A stretch of DNA of 64,000 nucleotides from Bryum argenteum. Taxonomy: Eukaryota; Streptophyta; Bryopsida; Bryales; Bryaceae. This document shows, in pieces, positions 1 through 10,244 of this stretch. The notes beneath the pieces were generated by a model. That model saw only the letters and a list, made by a program, of their open reading frames with translations. It had not been told where the DNA came from and made no database searches. The translations under genes were made by a program, and so were the position numbers. The stretch lies in contig CM073328.1 in assembly GCA_037043015.1 (NCBI GenBank), forward strand, positions 13,613,495 through 13,677,494, in the 5' to 3' direction. Positions within the stretch are counted from its first letter, which is position 1. Every line of letters begins with the position of its first letter.

Positions 1-886
1 TAGGATGTGATATATCACTGGCATGCATCGGTAGCGACGTGGAAAGCGAATTGCAGAGTTACTGTAACTTACACTTGCACTGTTCGAGTATCTACTAACA
101 GTGGGTGCATGTGCATAGATCGATATTCGGAACCTTTGAACACTTCGGTTGGCATTAATTTTCGGTTGAGTGGACACTATCATGGCCATGAGCTCAGTTT
201 GTAGCGGTCGAAGCAATGTCTTGCCTCACTCTGGCACGTCTATGACCACGAGTTTTCGAGGACGGAGATTTTCCCAGTTCAACAATCTTCCCATCCTGGT
301 GAGTTCCGTCGTTCGGATTGTTGTGTACTAGATCAAGCAATGCAGTCTTTGGGGTACGTTTTTGAAACTGTATGTAACCTCAAATTTTCCAAACCAGCAA
401 TAGCAGATTCTGAGATGGAGTGAAAAACTTCTATTTTTTGCAAACTTGAGTGGGGTTCTGGCCTTTATGCTTAAAATGTGAGGTCCTTGAGTCATATGAA
501 TATGTGAAGTCACAAATCAGGTCGTGTAATATATGAGAAACAATCACATCGCTGGTTCTAAAACTTTCACGAAGTAATCTCAATTTGCGACTAACTTCAA
601 TTTTGTTGAATTGCCGTTATCCTGTGGCCATTTAGCAAAGCAGCATGTAGAATACTAGTGACTGTGCTTTTCCTCAATCGTTTCGTTTATTCTATCATGC
701 CAAACATCACACAACCTAGAGTAATTTTTTGCCTCCGCTTAATCAAGAATCCAATGACTTTCCTTCTTAGTTTTGCTACTACACCATTTTGCATTTCATA
801 ACCATGTCTATTTCTAGCATAAACGGCAAATTTAAGTTGACTTTCCAACCTGCCATTTCACTGTAATTGAGATTGTGTAGCTCACT
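1..886. other. Upstream/intergenic DNA, no gene seen
   Basis: I see no convincing coding segment here. The short open frames lack family resemblance and most start at non-ATG codons. The 3' part should contain the promoter and 5' leader of the Rieske oxygenase that begins at 887. An in-frame TAG lies directly before that ATG (878-880). A further upstream leader exon joined at the AG of 879-880 cannot be excluded. Confidence 0.5.
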
Positions 887-3800
887 ATGCATGGCTGTGG
901 AAGCCAGAGTCGTCGTCGTCGTACACAGAAGGTGGTGGCGGCAGCGGCTACAACACAGGCGATCGAATCAAGCGGCCATGGACCAGCGGCAGAGGCGACA
1001 TCATCTGCTGGAGAGAGCGAGCAACAGAAGTTTAATTGGAATACGCAGTGGTATCCAGTAGCAGTGGTGAAAGACTTAGACAAGGATGCTCCCACGGCTG
1101 CGACCATTCTGGGACGCCCACTGGCCATCTGGTGGGATCGAAGTGAGTGGCGAGTGTATGCCGATCAGTGTCCTCACCGACTGGCGCCTCTGTCTGAGGG
1201 TAGTATCAGTGAGGAGGGGCACTTGCGGTGCTCGTACCATGGATGGACTTTCACTGGGAAGGCGGGGGAGTGTAGTCTTATTCCTCAAGCTGCCAAAGAT
1301 GGACCCCCGGTACGTTATGCTTTGCAATTGAATGGATTTTCTTACACTTAAAAATATTTTCTAAAATATTAAGATATCTCACTAGAATGATGATTAAAGA
1401 ATGTGAAATATAACCTTCTTAGTGGGAATTGCCCATTTTTTCGGTTTAGGTTGACTTGGAGCTTGATACATGCAGGCTCACACGTCAAAGAGGGCATGCG
1501 CATCAGTGTATCCCAGCACAGAGCAGCAAGGCATCATTTGGTTTTGGCCAGACCTTTCACAGGGAGCTATCAATATGGAAGCAGCTGCTCATCCTCCTCC
1601 AGTCTTTCCAGAACTCAGTGACCCATCTTTCAAATTCGACTTAACATGGCGTGACATGGAATACGGGTTAGTAGTTTCAATGCAAAAAGATTCGATTCAA
1701 TAGATGCAATCTCAAACAAAAATATCTTATTTCTTTTGCGGCTCATTTTTCAAAGTTGACTCTTTCTCTTACAAAGGAAGAACGCTTTTGAATGTCTTTG
1801 AAGATATGAAACGCTTGTGGAGAATCTAGTGGATCCTGCACACGTCCCTTTTGCCCACCACAAACTCCAGGTTCGCATTCTAGGGCAAAAAATGGCTCTC
1901 CTCTACCTCAAAGAACTTGCAGTTTTTGATTCGAATAGATTATGTTAGTTTGACTGAAACTGGTACCACATATAATTATACTTATGCGGACTCGATTAAT
2001 TGTAGCTCAAAATACTAAGTTGCTTACTGAATACGGATTCAATCATTTTGCAGGGACATCGAGACTATGCTCACCCACTGAATTACAAAGTAACGACTGA
2101 GATTACTCCAGAAGGATTTCTCGGGGAGGACGAGCGAAGCAAAGCAGCTTTCTTGCCTCCTTGCACTTTCCTTCTCAATTTCACTTTACCTCCCAACTTG
2201 AAGCGTGTTCCTGTACGTATTAATTTCCACTCTTCTTTTCCCAAATTATCAATGATGGTGAAATACCTCCAATTTTTGGAACTTAAATCCGTGTGTAAAA
2301 TACTTGAAAACCTCTACATATCAACAGTCCTTGTTACAAGAGTTAAAATTTGAGTGAGTTTAGTTGGTAGAAGAAAAAATTAGGGGTTATATTAGCTGTC
2401 TCTGTTTTGTTTTTCTTTCTACGGAAGTTTATGCCATTGTGACAGGGAACAAGCCTTATGTCGCAAGGAACAAATCTGACACTCAATAGAAAAGTCCAAG
2501 TAAAAGACTCTGATAAGATCAAGTTTCAAAAGAAGATTTCCTTGGTGTTATTGTGCATCCCGATTAGTCCCGGCAGGAGTCGATTGATTTGGGCATTTCC
2601 TCGCAATTTTGATACTTTCTTTGTCAACATCATTCCCCCGTGGGTAGCTCACATGACCAACAACTTGGTTTTCGACTCAGACTTGTACTTACTCCACCTT
2701 CAGGTACCGAGATCTTTCTTGCCAATCCATTGATGGGTTGATAATTAATGGCAAGTTGTTAACCCTTAAAAGTCTAGCTATACGGATTGGGGCAGCCCAA
2801 AATTGGATCACAACATCTTTTGGACTTGGGCATCATGAATAGTGCACTTTTTGAACTTGGGCATCATGAATGATCTAATCAATGATGAGCTTGCAACCTC
2901 TTACAAGGTCATGTACAACCCCAACCTACCTACCACAATCCTTTCAAAGCACAAAATCACTCATACAAATTGTGATTTGAACGGTAAAATTTTACTTTTA
3001 TGATGCATCACAAGAAGGTGACCAGTTTGACATCAAAATATAAGTGAAAAGTTGAGTACATTGAGAGCTACAGAGGAGATTCTGTTGGGAAAGGCCCCCT
3101 CGGGGCTCCTTAGACGTTTAACCCTTTATCGTCACCGGTGACCAAACTGGTCACCGGGAGAGGAAGGAACGGTCTTAGGCAGCGGCGCAGTCATAGGGGG
3201 GGGGGTCGACCCTCTCTGTCACCCCCGATACTTTTCGATGCGGCAGCCGGAGGTCTTCTCCGATTGAAAAATTGTTGCGCGACCAGGCCGCGAGTAATTC
3301 CAGGACGTGCTTCGGCGACCGTTTCTTGTGTGCCTCGCCTGCTGCAGGTGGGCGCGACGAGCAAGGAGGCCCGTACCTCCTTCAAATTTTTCTTCTCCGG
3401 GCTGGTCACGAAGGCGACGGGGTTAATTTTAGCAATCTCGGGAAAGTGTTGGCAGTTGAGTTCACGCTTTTGTGAACTCTATGAGTGCCGTTGCGGCTTC
3501 TTCAACGGTTGTTTTCGTTTTTTGGCGATTAGCGACAATGGGTGTGGATAAGGAGAATAGTCGTTTGAAGATAGAGAGGGAGATCCGTAGGTGGTTACAG
3601 GAGGATTTAGGGTGCTTTCAGGATATTGTTGCCAACGAATTGTGTTTGATGCTTGATGAGAGTTATCTTTCAAAGAAGCCAAAACCTAAGAGTGTTCAGT
3701 GGCCTTCTCATCCTCTTGGAAGGAACTGGAGATTTTTGTTCAGGCATTTGGTAGCTAGGGAGTTGGGGTGGATTGAGAGGAGGGAATTTCCTAGTTTGTT

Positions 3801-6800
3801 GAACTCTCTTTTGAAAGAAGAGTGGTGGCCTGATTGTGAAGAGAGCCAGGACTTCTCTAAATTCGGTAAGAGTAGCAAAGGCATGGACAGGGAGTCTCAG
3901 CAATCGCTCAGAGGGCTGACTGTGACGGTGCAAACCGTAGTGGAAGTTGGAGGAAGGCGAGTTCGCCAGCGCCTTGATTGGGAGGGCGACGCAAATGCAG
4001 GCGAGGGTGATGTCGAGGTCGGTAGGGGTCCGACGATGCGACCGCGGCAGGGAGAGGGGGACCTGGGCGCTCCTGCCTGCGGTTTTATGGGCGCTCCTGA
4101 GCCTGGTCGGAGAGGCAGGGCCCCAATCGGCACAGTTGCAGGGATCGCAGCCGGACTTGAGCGGCGACCGGTGGCCCCGATCGGCACAGTTGCAGGGATC
4201 GCAGCCGGTGGAGAGCAGCGACCGGTGGAGAGCAGTGAGATAGGGGAGCAGCAACCGCAGTCCAGCGACGTCGCAGCTCCTGTGTCGGCAGGCAGGGGTG
4301 TTGGCGGAAGTCGAAGGGGACGACGTCTCAAAACTGCTGCAACTCCAGGTAAGTTATCTTCTACTCAACCTCAATCTGTAAACTCTAATGATTTTGAGAT
4401 TGGTGAGAGTTCTCATATTGAACGTTGGGTTGATCAGGAGGACCTACACGCGGTTTCACATGAATTGGATGCATTGTTGAATTTAGTGAATAGTGGTGTG
4501 GGGGGCGATTTAGATTCACAAGGTTTGGTTGAATTTGAGAATGTGTTGAGAATGCGTAGTAGAAATGTTAGATTGAGGTCTGATGGGGTATTGACTATGC
4601 CATCATTAGAGTATGATCTTGGATTGAGAGGCAAGACTGTGGTTGTACCTATAAGTGAAATTCCCTTGCTTCACATTGATTCTGATTCTCCTTGTGCTAA
4701 ATTGGTTGAATTTTGGGGCATTGTTTTGCAAGATAGCTTTGATGTTGTTCTTGGCATTCAAATGCTTACAGTAAATTTCTATGGGCCATGGGGAACTTTT
4801 GTATTGCCTGAACCCGTCTGTGTTATTGTTGAGGATTGTGAACTAAGTGGTGTTCCCCTAGTCCAGATTTGGGGTGGATATGTGCCTGATTTGGTAGATG
4901 ATGGGGGAAGTGATGGTGGTTCTAGTACTAGTGATGAGGAGTATTTGCCACATGATAGTGGAAGCGATGATGATGAGGCTAGTAAATTAGATTCTATGGT
5001 TTTGACTCCTAATACTAAAAAATGGTTGCTTAGTGGAGGTGACATGTGTAATGAACTTGGACTAGGCTATGTTGAATATCAAAAAATTTGTAACATGTCT
5101 GATAAGGAGAGGTTTAGTGAAAGTATGTGGAACTCCAGCTTGACTCAATTGCCACATGTGGAGTTTAGAAGTGAACATGAGGGATTTTGCCAAGCCACCC
5201 TAGGTTGCACTAAACCTCTCCAATTTTTCTCATTGTTTTGGCCTCTTTCCATGCTAAGAAAAATTTGTTGGCAAACTAATTTGTATGCTACAAGTGTGGG
5301 CGAAGATGGGAGAAACAAAGGTGGCCTTTGGTGGACACCTTTGGTAGTCTCCGAATTACGTGCTTGGTTTGGAGTTCTCATGGTGATGGCATTGAAAAAA
5401 GTCCCACAAACACGCTTACATTGGTCTACAAACAACGAGGTATGGAGAACCCCCGCGATTGTAAATTGTATGAGTCGTACACGTTTTGAGGCAATCTTGC
5501 GATGTGTGCATTTAGTTGACAATAAAACTATAGTCCAAGATAAAATGGACCCATCGTTTAGCAAACTTTCTAAAACTCAATGGCTCATAGATGATTTCAA
5601 TCTTCTATGCTCTGAAATGTGGGATGCTGAGAAGAACTTGACAGTGGATGAGATGATGGTGCCATACACGGGGAAGTATTCGCCTATTAGGCAATACATG
5701 AAGGCTAAGCCTACCCAATATGGTATCAAGATTTGGTGCTTGGCTAATAGTGTCTCTAAGTATGTGCAACGTATGGAAGTGTATTGTGGTGCATCCACCT
5801 CAGAGGATGATAATCACGCTACGGGGTTCAAAATTGTTAACCAATTGATGAGTGGCTATGAAGGCAAAGGTCACATAGTAACTTGTGACAATTTCTTTAC
5901 TAGTCCTACTTTGTTTTGGTGTTTGTTACAGAAAGGCATATATGCCACGGGGACATGTAGATCTAACCGTGTTGGTTGGCCTCAGGCACTCACTATAAAC
6001 CCTCGACTTGGGAGTAGGGGTCAATTGTGGTTTAGAATGCATGCTAGTGGTAGAATGGCTGCTGTTTGTTGGTTTGATAACAAACCTGTGACCTTATTGT
6101 CTACTGCTTTCTCTCCTGTAGATGCTAATGGCCAAGTCTATATTTCTAGATGGCATAATGGTGATTCTGTTTCTGTGCCTTGTAGTCCCATATTAATCCA
6201 CTATCAGGAAACAATGAGGGGAGTAGATGTCCAAGATCAACTCCGAGGATACTACAGTGTGCAACGAAAGGACCACAAATGGTGGCACCGTATCCTCTTC
6301 CATATTTTAGACACTTCTCTTGTGAATTCTTACATTATTTACAAGTCACATATGGCACATTCTGGTAAGAAGTGTCTAAGCCATGTCAAATTCAATTTGG
6401 TTGTTGCTAATGCGTTGATGGCAGGCTATTCAACACGTGAGCTCCCAAGAACCGCGGTTGTAAATGCAGCAATAACAAACCCCAACAAATTACATTACAC
6501 ACAGAAATGGGTTGGAGATACCCGTAAGAGGCAAAAGTGTGTGGTATGTGACAAAAAAAGGCAATGGTATTGTCCAACTTGTAACAAACCTATGTGTATG
6601 GGGGCATGTTTTGTTGCTTATCATTCTAGGCGCATTTGATGTCCATCTTTCAAGCTAAATTGGTTTTTTTTTTTTTTTTTTTTGTTTTTTCATTTTAGCA
6701 CATGAATGTGCATTGATTTGATGTTTAGATTGGAGGGAGTAGGGGTCCAATGCCACAAATTGGGTGGCACCTCAGGTTCAAACCCTGAGATTGGAGTTCA

Positions 6801-7694
6801 TTTGGACATATAAGACAAAATTGAATTTTAAATTTTAATTTTTTGGGACCCCCCCCCCTTTGCTTGCAGAGTCCCTGGCCTGGATAGCAAGTCAGCAACG
6901 TGATGGGGCTGGCGTGGCCGCGTGGGGCGCCGGGCTTGGCCGGCGTTGGTGAGCCGGGTCGGGCTGCAGTCGGGCTGCCCCGCCAGCCTGGCAGCCATCG
7001 GGCAGGCGAGTTCGCAAGCTGCCCAACCGACCTTTCTGCGGGGAGGGGGCTTGGCTGGGCAGGGGCCCCAAACCCAAATTTCACTGGATTTTGGACCATC
7101 GGGCTGCCCCCGAGGTCCCAATTTTAGAATTTTTAAATTTTTTTTTAAATTTTATACTTGGTTTTTCCATCCTCTCCAATGGAGTGCAATTTTTTTGGAA
7201 AATGATCGTATAGAATGAAAAATAAAAATACAACAAGGAATTTTTGAATCGTGCCCGCAATCGAAAACATTTTTTTCTCAACGGTGCCATTTTCCGAGAT
7301 CTCACCCGATCGGATGGATCTTTTTTGCAATGAAATCTTCACCGAGTTTACTAAACCTTCACCGTTTTCGATTCTCAAAATTGTTTTACCTTCAAGGCAG
7401 AAATGGGGCCAAAAGACAATGAGGTTCTGTTCTTCTACAATTTCAAGAAAACATGGATGTCAATTAAGGGTTAAGGGTTAACGTGGACTTAATTGAACTT
7501 GTTACAGGAAAGGAGGTTGGAGCATGAAAGTTCTAGAAATTGGTTCAAGACATTCTACACTCCCACGAAGGCAGATGTGTTTGTGCGAGCATTTTGGAAA
7601 TGGTTGAATGAGTTTGCAGGTGGAGCTCCTGATTGGGCGGGGCGATATGAGTATCGATTACCTCCTTCGCCACCCAAACATATCCTCATGGACA

Positions 7695-7743
<49 letters not shown>

Positions 7744-8411
7744 AAACATGTATAGAGCAGTCTTTTAGGGAATTGCGGAAATAAAGATATTGACAAGAAG
7801 GCGGGAGTGTGATAAGAAGAAGTCTTTATTCTCCGACAAAGTCAGAGAGGATTGTCTAATGTAAACCAATAATGCACATTGCTGAATATCAAATGCAAGG
7901 TGAATGAGAAATCTGCAATAATCCTTGGTCGCATAGTGTTTCTCCTCTAACTAGGGATTACAGGAAGTAATTGGTTTACAGGAAGTAAAGATTCCAACAA
8001 CGGTGGTTTACAATTTGTAAATTGGTTAGTGGTAGGTTTATGGGCATGAGCTTTGAAAGTGTTTAGATACTTAGAATCAATTTGGTCTTGGAAGTCCTCG
8101 GAAAAGTATTGATACTATAGATTGGAAATTGGTGGGTTTGTAGGTATAATTCTCACGTGGTGAAATGCAAGTCTTGTCGAAACGCACTAGGGGGTTTCAA
8201 AGCCTTGGAAATGGGACTCCAAGTGCTTGCCATTGCCTTGGTAGGTTTGGTGGGAGCATCGGCAGTGGTCCCAAGTATGCATCCGGTGCAATCTGTTGCT
8301 ATTCCCCTCGTCATGGCAGCAGTTTTGTGCACAGTTTTCAAATGGTGGCTTGGCAATTTCATTTACAAAACCTTCTACTTTCATGACTATAATCATGCCG
8401 CTGTGAAGTAA
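887..8411 (+). CDS. PTC52: PTC52/ACD1-like chloroplast Rieske oxygenase, 7 exons
   Basis: Exons 887-1309, 1476-1666, 1804-1870, 2054-2212, 2446-2703, 7508-7695 and 8144-8411 join in frame, all with GT/AG borders, to a 517-residue protein. The Rieske [2Fe-2S] ligands are C95/H97 (in CPHRLAPLSEG) and C115/H118 (in CSYHGW). The mononuclear iron motif is D215, H218 and H223 (in DPAHVPFAHH). A C-terminal CxxC (C437, C440) is followed by two hydrophobic segments, about 447-470 and 479-500. These are hallmarks of the PAO/TIC55/PTC52 family of plastid-envelope oxygenases. The segments SPGRSRLIW and FYFHDYNHA point to PTC52/ACD1-like rather than pheophorbide a oxygenase. The N terminus is basic and Ala/Ser-rich, plausible as a transit peptide but short. 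An in-frame stop directly precedes the ATG unless an upstream leader exon exists. Intron 5 (2704-7507) hosts a piggyBac element, yet every exon is intact. Confidence 0.9.
2759..3121. mobile_element. TTAA-bounded miniature element, family A copy 1
   Basis: This segment begins TTAACCCTTAAAAGTCT and ends at the TTAA that also opens the piggyBac element. It matches the reverse complement of 57183-57540 over most of its length: both share the direct phrases CATCATGAATAGTGCAC and TTGATGTCAAACTGGTCACC in opposite orientation. Its right end (GGGGCTCCTTAGACGTTTAA) has diverged from the family end. No coding capacity. It sits in intron 5 of the PTC52-like gene. Confidence 0.75.
3481..6639 (+). CDS. piggyBac-type transposase (DDE_Tnp_1_7)
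   Basis: This is an uninterrupted frame of 1052 codons from the ATG at 3481. A second candidate ATG at 3538 opens with MGVDKENSRLK. The C-terminal half is a typical piggyBac catalytic domain. The expected acidic residues are present: Asp of TVDEMMVPY (codon 5647), Asp of TCDNFFTSP (codon 5887), and Asp of MRGVDVQDQLRGYY (codon 6226) with the following Asp. The C terminus holds a cysteine-rich zinc-binding domain (CVVCDKK...CPTCNKPMC), as in functional piggyBac transposases. The protein is longer than the usual ~600 residues because of a low-complexity N-terminal extension. That extension has a GC-rich stretch (about 3950-4330) with a repeated APIGTVAGIAAG motif and an acidic SDGGSS...SDDDEAS segment. 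The catalytic residues and open frame suggest a recent, possibly active element; activity is inference. Confidence 0.92.
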   Translation: MSAVAASSTVVFVFWRLATMGVDKENSRLKIEREIRRWLQEDLGCFQDIVANELCLMLDESYLSKKPKPKSVQWPSHPLGRNWRFLFRHLVARELGWIERREFPSLLNSLLKEEWWPDCEESQDFSKFGKSSKGMDRESQQSLRGLTVTVQTVVEVGGRRVRQRLDWEGDANAGEGDVEVGRGPTMRPRQGEGDLGAPACGFMGAPEPGRRGRAPIGTVAGIAAGLERRPVAPIGTVAGIAAGGEQRPVESSEIGEQQPQSSDVAAPVSAGRGVGGSRRGRRLKTAATPGKLSSTQPQSVNSNDFEIGESSHIERWVDQEDLHAVSHELDALLNLVNSGVGGDLDSQGLVEFENVLRMRSRNVRLRSDGVLTMPSLEYDLGLRGKTVVVPISEIPLLHIDSDSPCAKLVEFWGIVLQDSFDVVLGIQMLTVNFYGPWGTFVLPEPVCVIVEDCELSGVPLVQIWGGYVPDLVDDGGSDGGSSTSDEEYLPHDSGSDDDEASKLDSMVLTPNTKKWLLSGGDMCNELGLGYVEYQKICNMSDKERFSESMWNSSLTQLPHVEFRSEHEGFCQATLGCTKPLQFFSLFWPLSMLRKICWQTNLYATSVGEDGRNKGGLWWTPLVVSELRAWFGVLMVMALKKVPQTRLHWSTNNEVWRTPAIVNCMSRTRFEAILRCVHLVDNKTIVQDKMDPSFSKLSKTQWLIDDFNLLCSEMWDAEKNLTVDEMMVPYTGKYSPIRQYMKAKPTQYGIKIWCLANSVSKYVQRMEVYCGASTSEDDNHATGFKIVNQLMSGYEGKGHIVTCDNFFTSPTLFWCLLQKGIYATGTCRSNRVGWPQALTINPRLGSRGQLWFRMHASGRMAAVCWFDNKPVTLLSTAFSPVDANGQVYISRWHNGDSVSVPCSPILIHYQETMRGVDVQDQLRGYYSVQRKDHKWWHRILFHILDTSLVNSYIIYKSHMAHSGKKCLSHVKFNLVVANALMAGYSTRELPRTAVVNAAITNPNKLHYTQKWVGDTRKRQKCVVCDKKRQWYCPTCNKPMCMGACFVAYHSRRI
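4110..4215 (+). repeat. Duplicated GC-rich unit inside transposase ORF
   Basis: Two tandem copies of a roughly 50-bp unit contain CGGCACAGTTGCAGGGATCG (starting near 4127 and 4180). Each encodes PIGTVAGIAAG. The surrounding DNA is far more GC-rich than the rest of the ORF, suggesting a local expansion or captured segment in the N-terminal region. Confidence 0.8.
6725..6800 (+). repeat. tRNA-like / SINE-like segment
   Basis: The sequence GGTTCAAACCC near 6775 matches a pol III B box and is flanked by a complementary stem (CCTCAG...CTGAG) like a T arm. Upstream GGGGTCCAATGCCACAAATT could be a degenerate A-box region. An AT-rich tail follows (6820-6845). This could be a tRNA-derived SINE fragment. 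No full cloverleaf is visible. Confidence 0.4.
6820..7145. repeat. GC-rich segment between AT-rich inverted flanks
   Basis: A block of about 290 bp, very GC-rich, is framed by inverted sequences: AAATTTTAATTTTTTGGGAC at the left and GGTCCCAATTTTAGAATTTT at the right. It has several short frames on both strands but no recognisable protein. It lies inside the piggyBac element and may be a nested insertion. Confidence 0.45.
7697..7742. repeat. (TA)n microsatellite
   Basis: About 20 TA dinucleotides directly follow the donor site of exon 6 in the PTC52-like gene, within intron 6. Confidence 0.95.
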
Positions 8412-9387
8412 AACAATCAACCTAGGTACATGTAGTGTGACATTTAGTGTTTCAAACCTAGATGGTCATGCTGTACTACCATGTGACTCATTACACCACC
8501 CGATTTATAGAGTATACGCTCGTATGTGTTCGTATTTGTTTTTAGAGGATCTTGAGACTAGGACTACTAGGACTACGAGTTGTTTGAAAAAGATGGAAGG
8601 AGAGATTCTTTTGACACCTCTTGCTGAATTTTTATCACAATCGAAGTAAACAAGTTGGACTATGTTGATGTTTATTTCTCGTCTCATCAAATTTGCTCAT
8701 CAAGTGCTCAACTGCTCATCAAATTTTGGTTCAAGATCCCAACTCGGGGTTCTTGGAGCTAATTTAAAAGAATTTGAACAGCCATATGAAAATGAAATGT
8801 CTGAAATTCTCAAAGCAGCCTCGACTCCAGAACAACGGCCCTCAGCGATGGCGAACGTACAACAACACCTTAATCAACAAGCTTGAAAACGAAATTAGAG
8901 ACTACAGATGTTAAACAGTAGGGATGTCTTTCCATTGACGTGCAAATCTGCACTGAATCTCTACAGTACGTGATCGATTGTATATGATAACCCACTTTAC
9001 ATCATAGATGAAGATAAGGAGATAAAACAATCGAAATCTATATCAAAAGTGTGTATTATACTAACCTGAAACAGTCCATTTTAGAACAGAGCATTGTAAC
9101 AAAAATTCCATATTGACATGTCAAGCGCAGTCATGCTCTGGTGCTACAGAGATAGAAGACTCTTCCGTCGTGCAATAGTTACAAAGCTCACTCTGAGATC
9201 TAAGATCGTGTGATGTCGAAAAACAAAAATTAGTTAATTGAGAACAGAGTCTGATTGATCAAAACAGAGTCTTTGAGCTGATTGAAGAATGTTCACGTCG
9301 AGAGCACGGAATATTTACATTGTTACAGTCTGGTCCTCAAAACTGTAGGAGATCCGCACCGACGTCTGCATCCTCACACAATTCAGC
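8412..9387. other. Intergenic DNA between PTC52-like gene and SINA pseudogene
   Basis: No gene seen. A stretch near 8815-8868 (CAGCCTCGACTCCAGAAC followed by ACGGCCCTCAGCGATGGCGA) recurs in diverged form near 11868-11912. This suggests a small duplicated piece around the first SINA-like locus. Confidence 0.5.
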
Positions 9388-9676
9388 TCAGTCTTGCATC
9401 TCATTTATGTCCAGCCCGTTAGCAAGCACACCTCGGAATCGCTCCGCAAGAATCTCAGTAAAACTGAGCGGGTCATCATCCCCACCCACCTCAATTGTGC
9501 AACGCCTCTTCACATCTTCATTGTCGGCGTCTTCCGGGATTAGTAACATACCACTTTGTCGCCAGCTGGTAATGCATTCACCCGTGAAGGAATACTTCGT
9601 ATCTTCGCCGATGGAAACCTTCAGATCATACGATCTTTTGCAGGATTCTGATGTCAGTCGAAGTGTATCACCCAGT

Positions 9677-9837
9677 AACATGTAATTTGTTATAATGGTA
9701 TTATTTACTGATTTTGAGAAATGTGGGTTTAGCTCGAGTCGAGCTAAATGTACCCACACAGTACATTTGGCTCAACTCAAGCTCAATTGTCATCAATTTG
9801 ATAATCTGAATATTCCCATTGTAACGGATTACCACAT
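9677..9837. mobile_element. 161-bp MITE with 4-bp target duplication, copy 1
   Basis: The element is flanked by CAGT on both sides (9673-9676 and 9838-9841). Its ends are inverted (AACATGTAATTTGTTATAAT at the left, complementary to the CCATTGTAACGGATTACCACAT end). It is closely related, in inverse orientation, to 28043-28204. The centre contains the palindrome TTTAGCTCGAGTCGAGCTAAA-like sequence near 9727-9748. It interrupts the TRAF-like coding region of the SINA pseudogene: removing it and one CAGT restores a continuous CTG-GGT-GAT reading. The superfamily is not clear to me. Confidence 0.88.
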
Positions 9838-10244
9838 CAGTGTCGTGCTCTCCTGATGGAGTACATAGAATGTATCTGATTCCGGGTTTCTTAAAACCAC
9901 CAGATTCGTGAAGTTCTTCAGCTAAAATTCTTTGAAAGGCTGGTCCTTACCCTGCAAATCTACCACTGTGCTTATATTGTGTTTGATTCGCAGGTGGTCC
10001 TTCAAACTGATCTTTACACCTGCTCGAGAGCATCTGGTCATGGGACAATTGATTGGCGCAAAACCACAACTCTTCTCATGCTCTGTCCACTCCTCGTCCG
10101 TGAAGTTGCCGACTACGATGCAATCATCAAATTTGCAATTCATCCACTCGGCCTCCAGAATCTCTTCAACTGCACTTGAGCAATTGGTGCATTTTCTGCC
10201 ACTCTTCAATGGTAAGCTTGGGGTATCACTTTTTGGACACACTA

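Larger units (their letters stand above)
3118..7474 (+). mobile_element. piggyBac transposon in PTC52-like intron 5
   Basis: The left end is TTAACCCTTTATCGTCACC, followed by a strong palindrome at about 3131-3160 (GTCACCGGTGAC and GGTGACCAAACTGGTCACC). The right end is read as ATTAAGGGTTAA at 7463-7474; a second GGGTTAA finishes at 7481, so the exact border is ambiguous by 7 bp. Removing this element and the adjacent miniature element leaves an intron of about 92 nt, in line with its short sister introns of 137-448 nt. The element carries one long transposase ORF, then a poly-T tract (about 6664-6683), a tRNA-like segment and a GC-rich inverted segment (6840-7140) that may be later insertions. 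Confidence 0.75.

Noticed and set aside
7..204. Open frame at the left edge
   Set aside because: No family resemblance, no splice-linked continuation to the Rieske gene, and a composition typical of chance.
3670..4331. Long - strand frames opposite the transposase
   Set aside because: Low-complexity Pro/Arg/Ser translations of the GC-rich repeat region; they overlap a well-supported + strand ORF.
8437..8886. Short + strand frames downstream of the PTC52-like gene
   Set aside because: No domain or splice continuity; probably 3' UTR and spacer.
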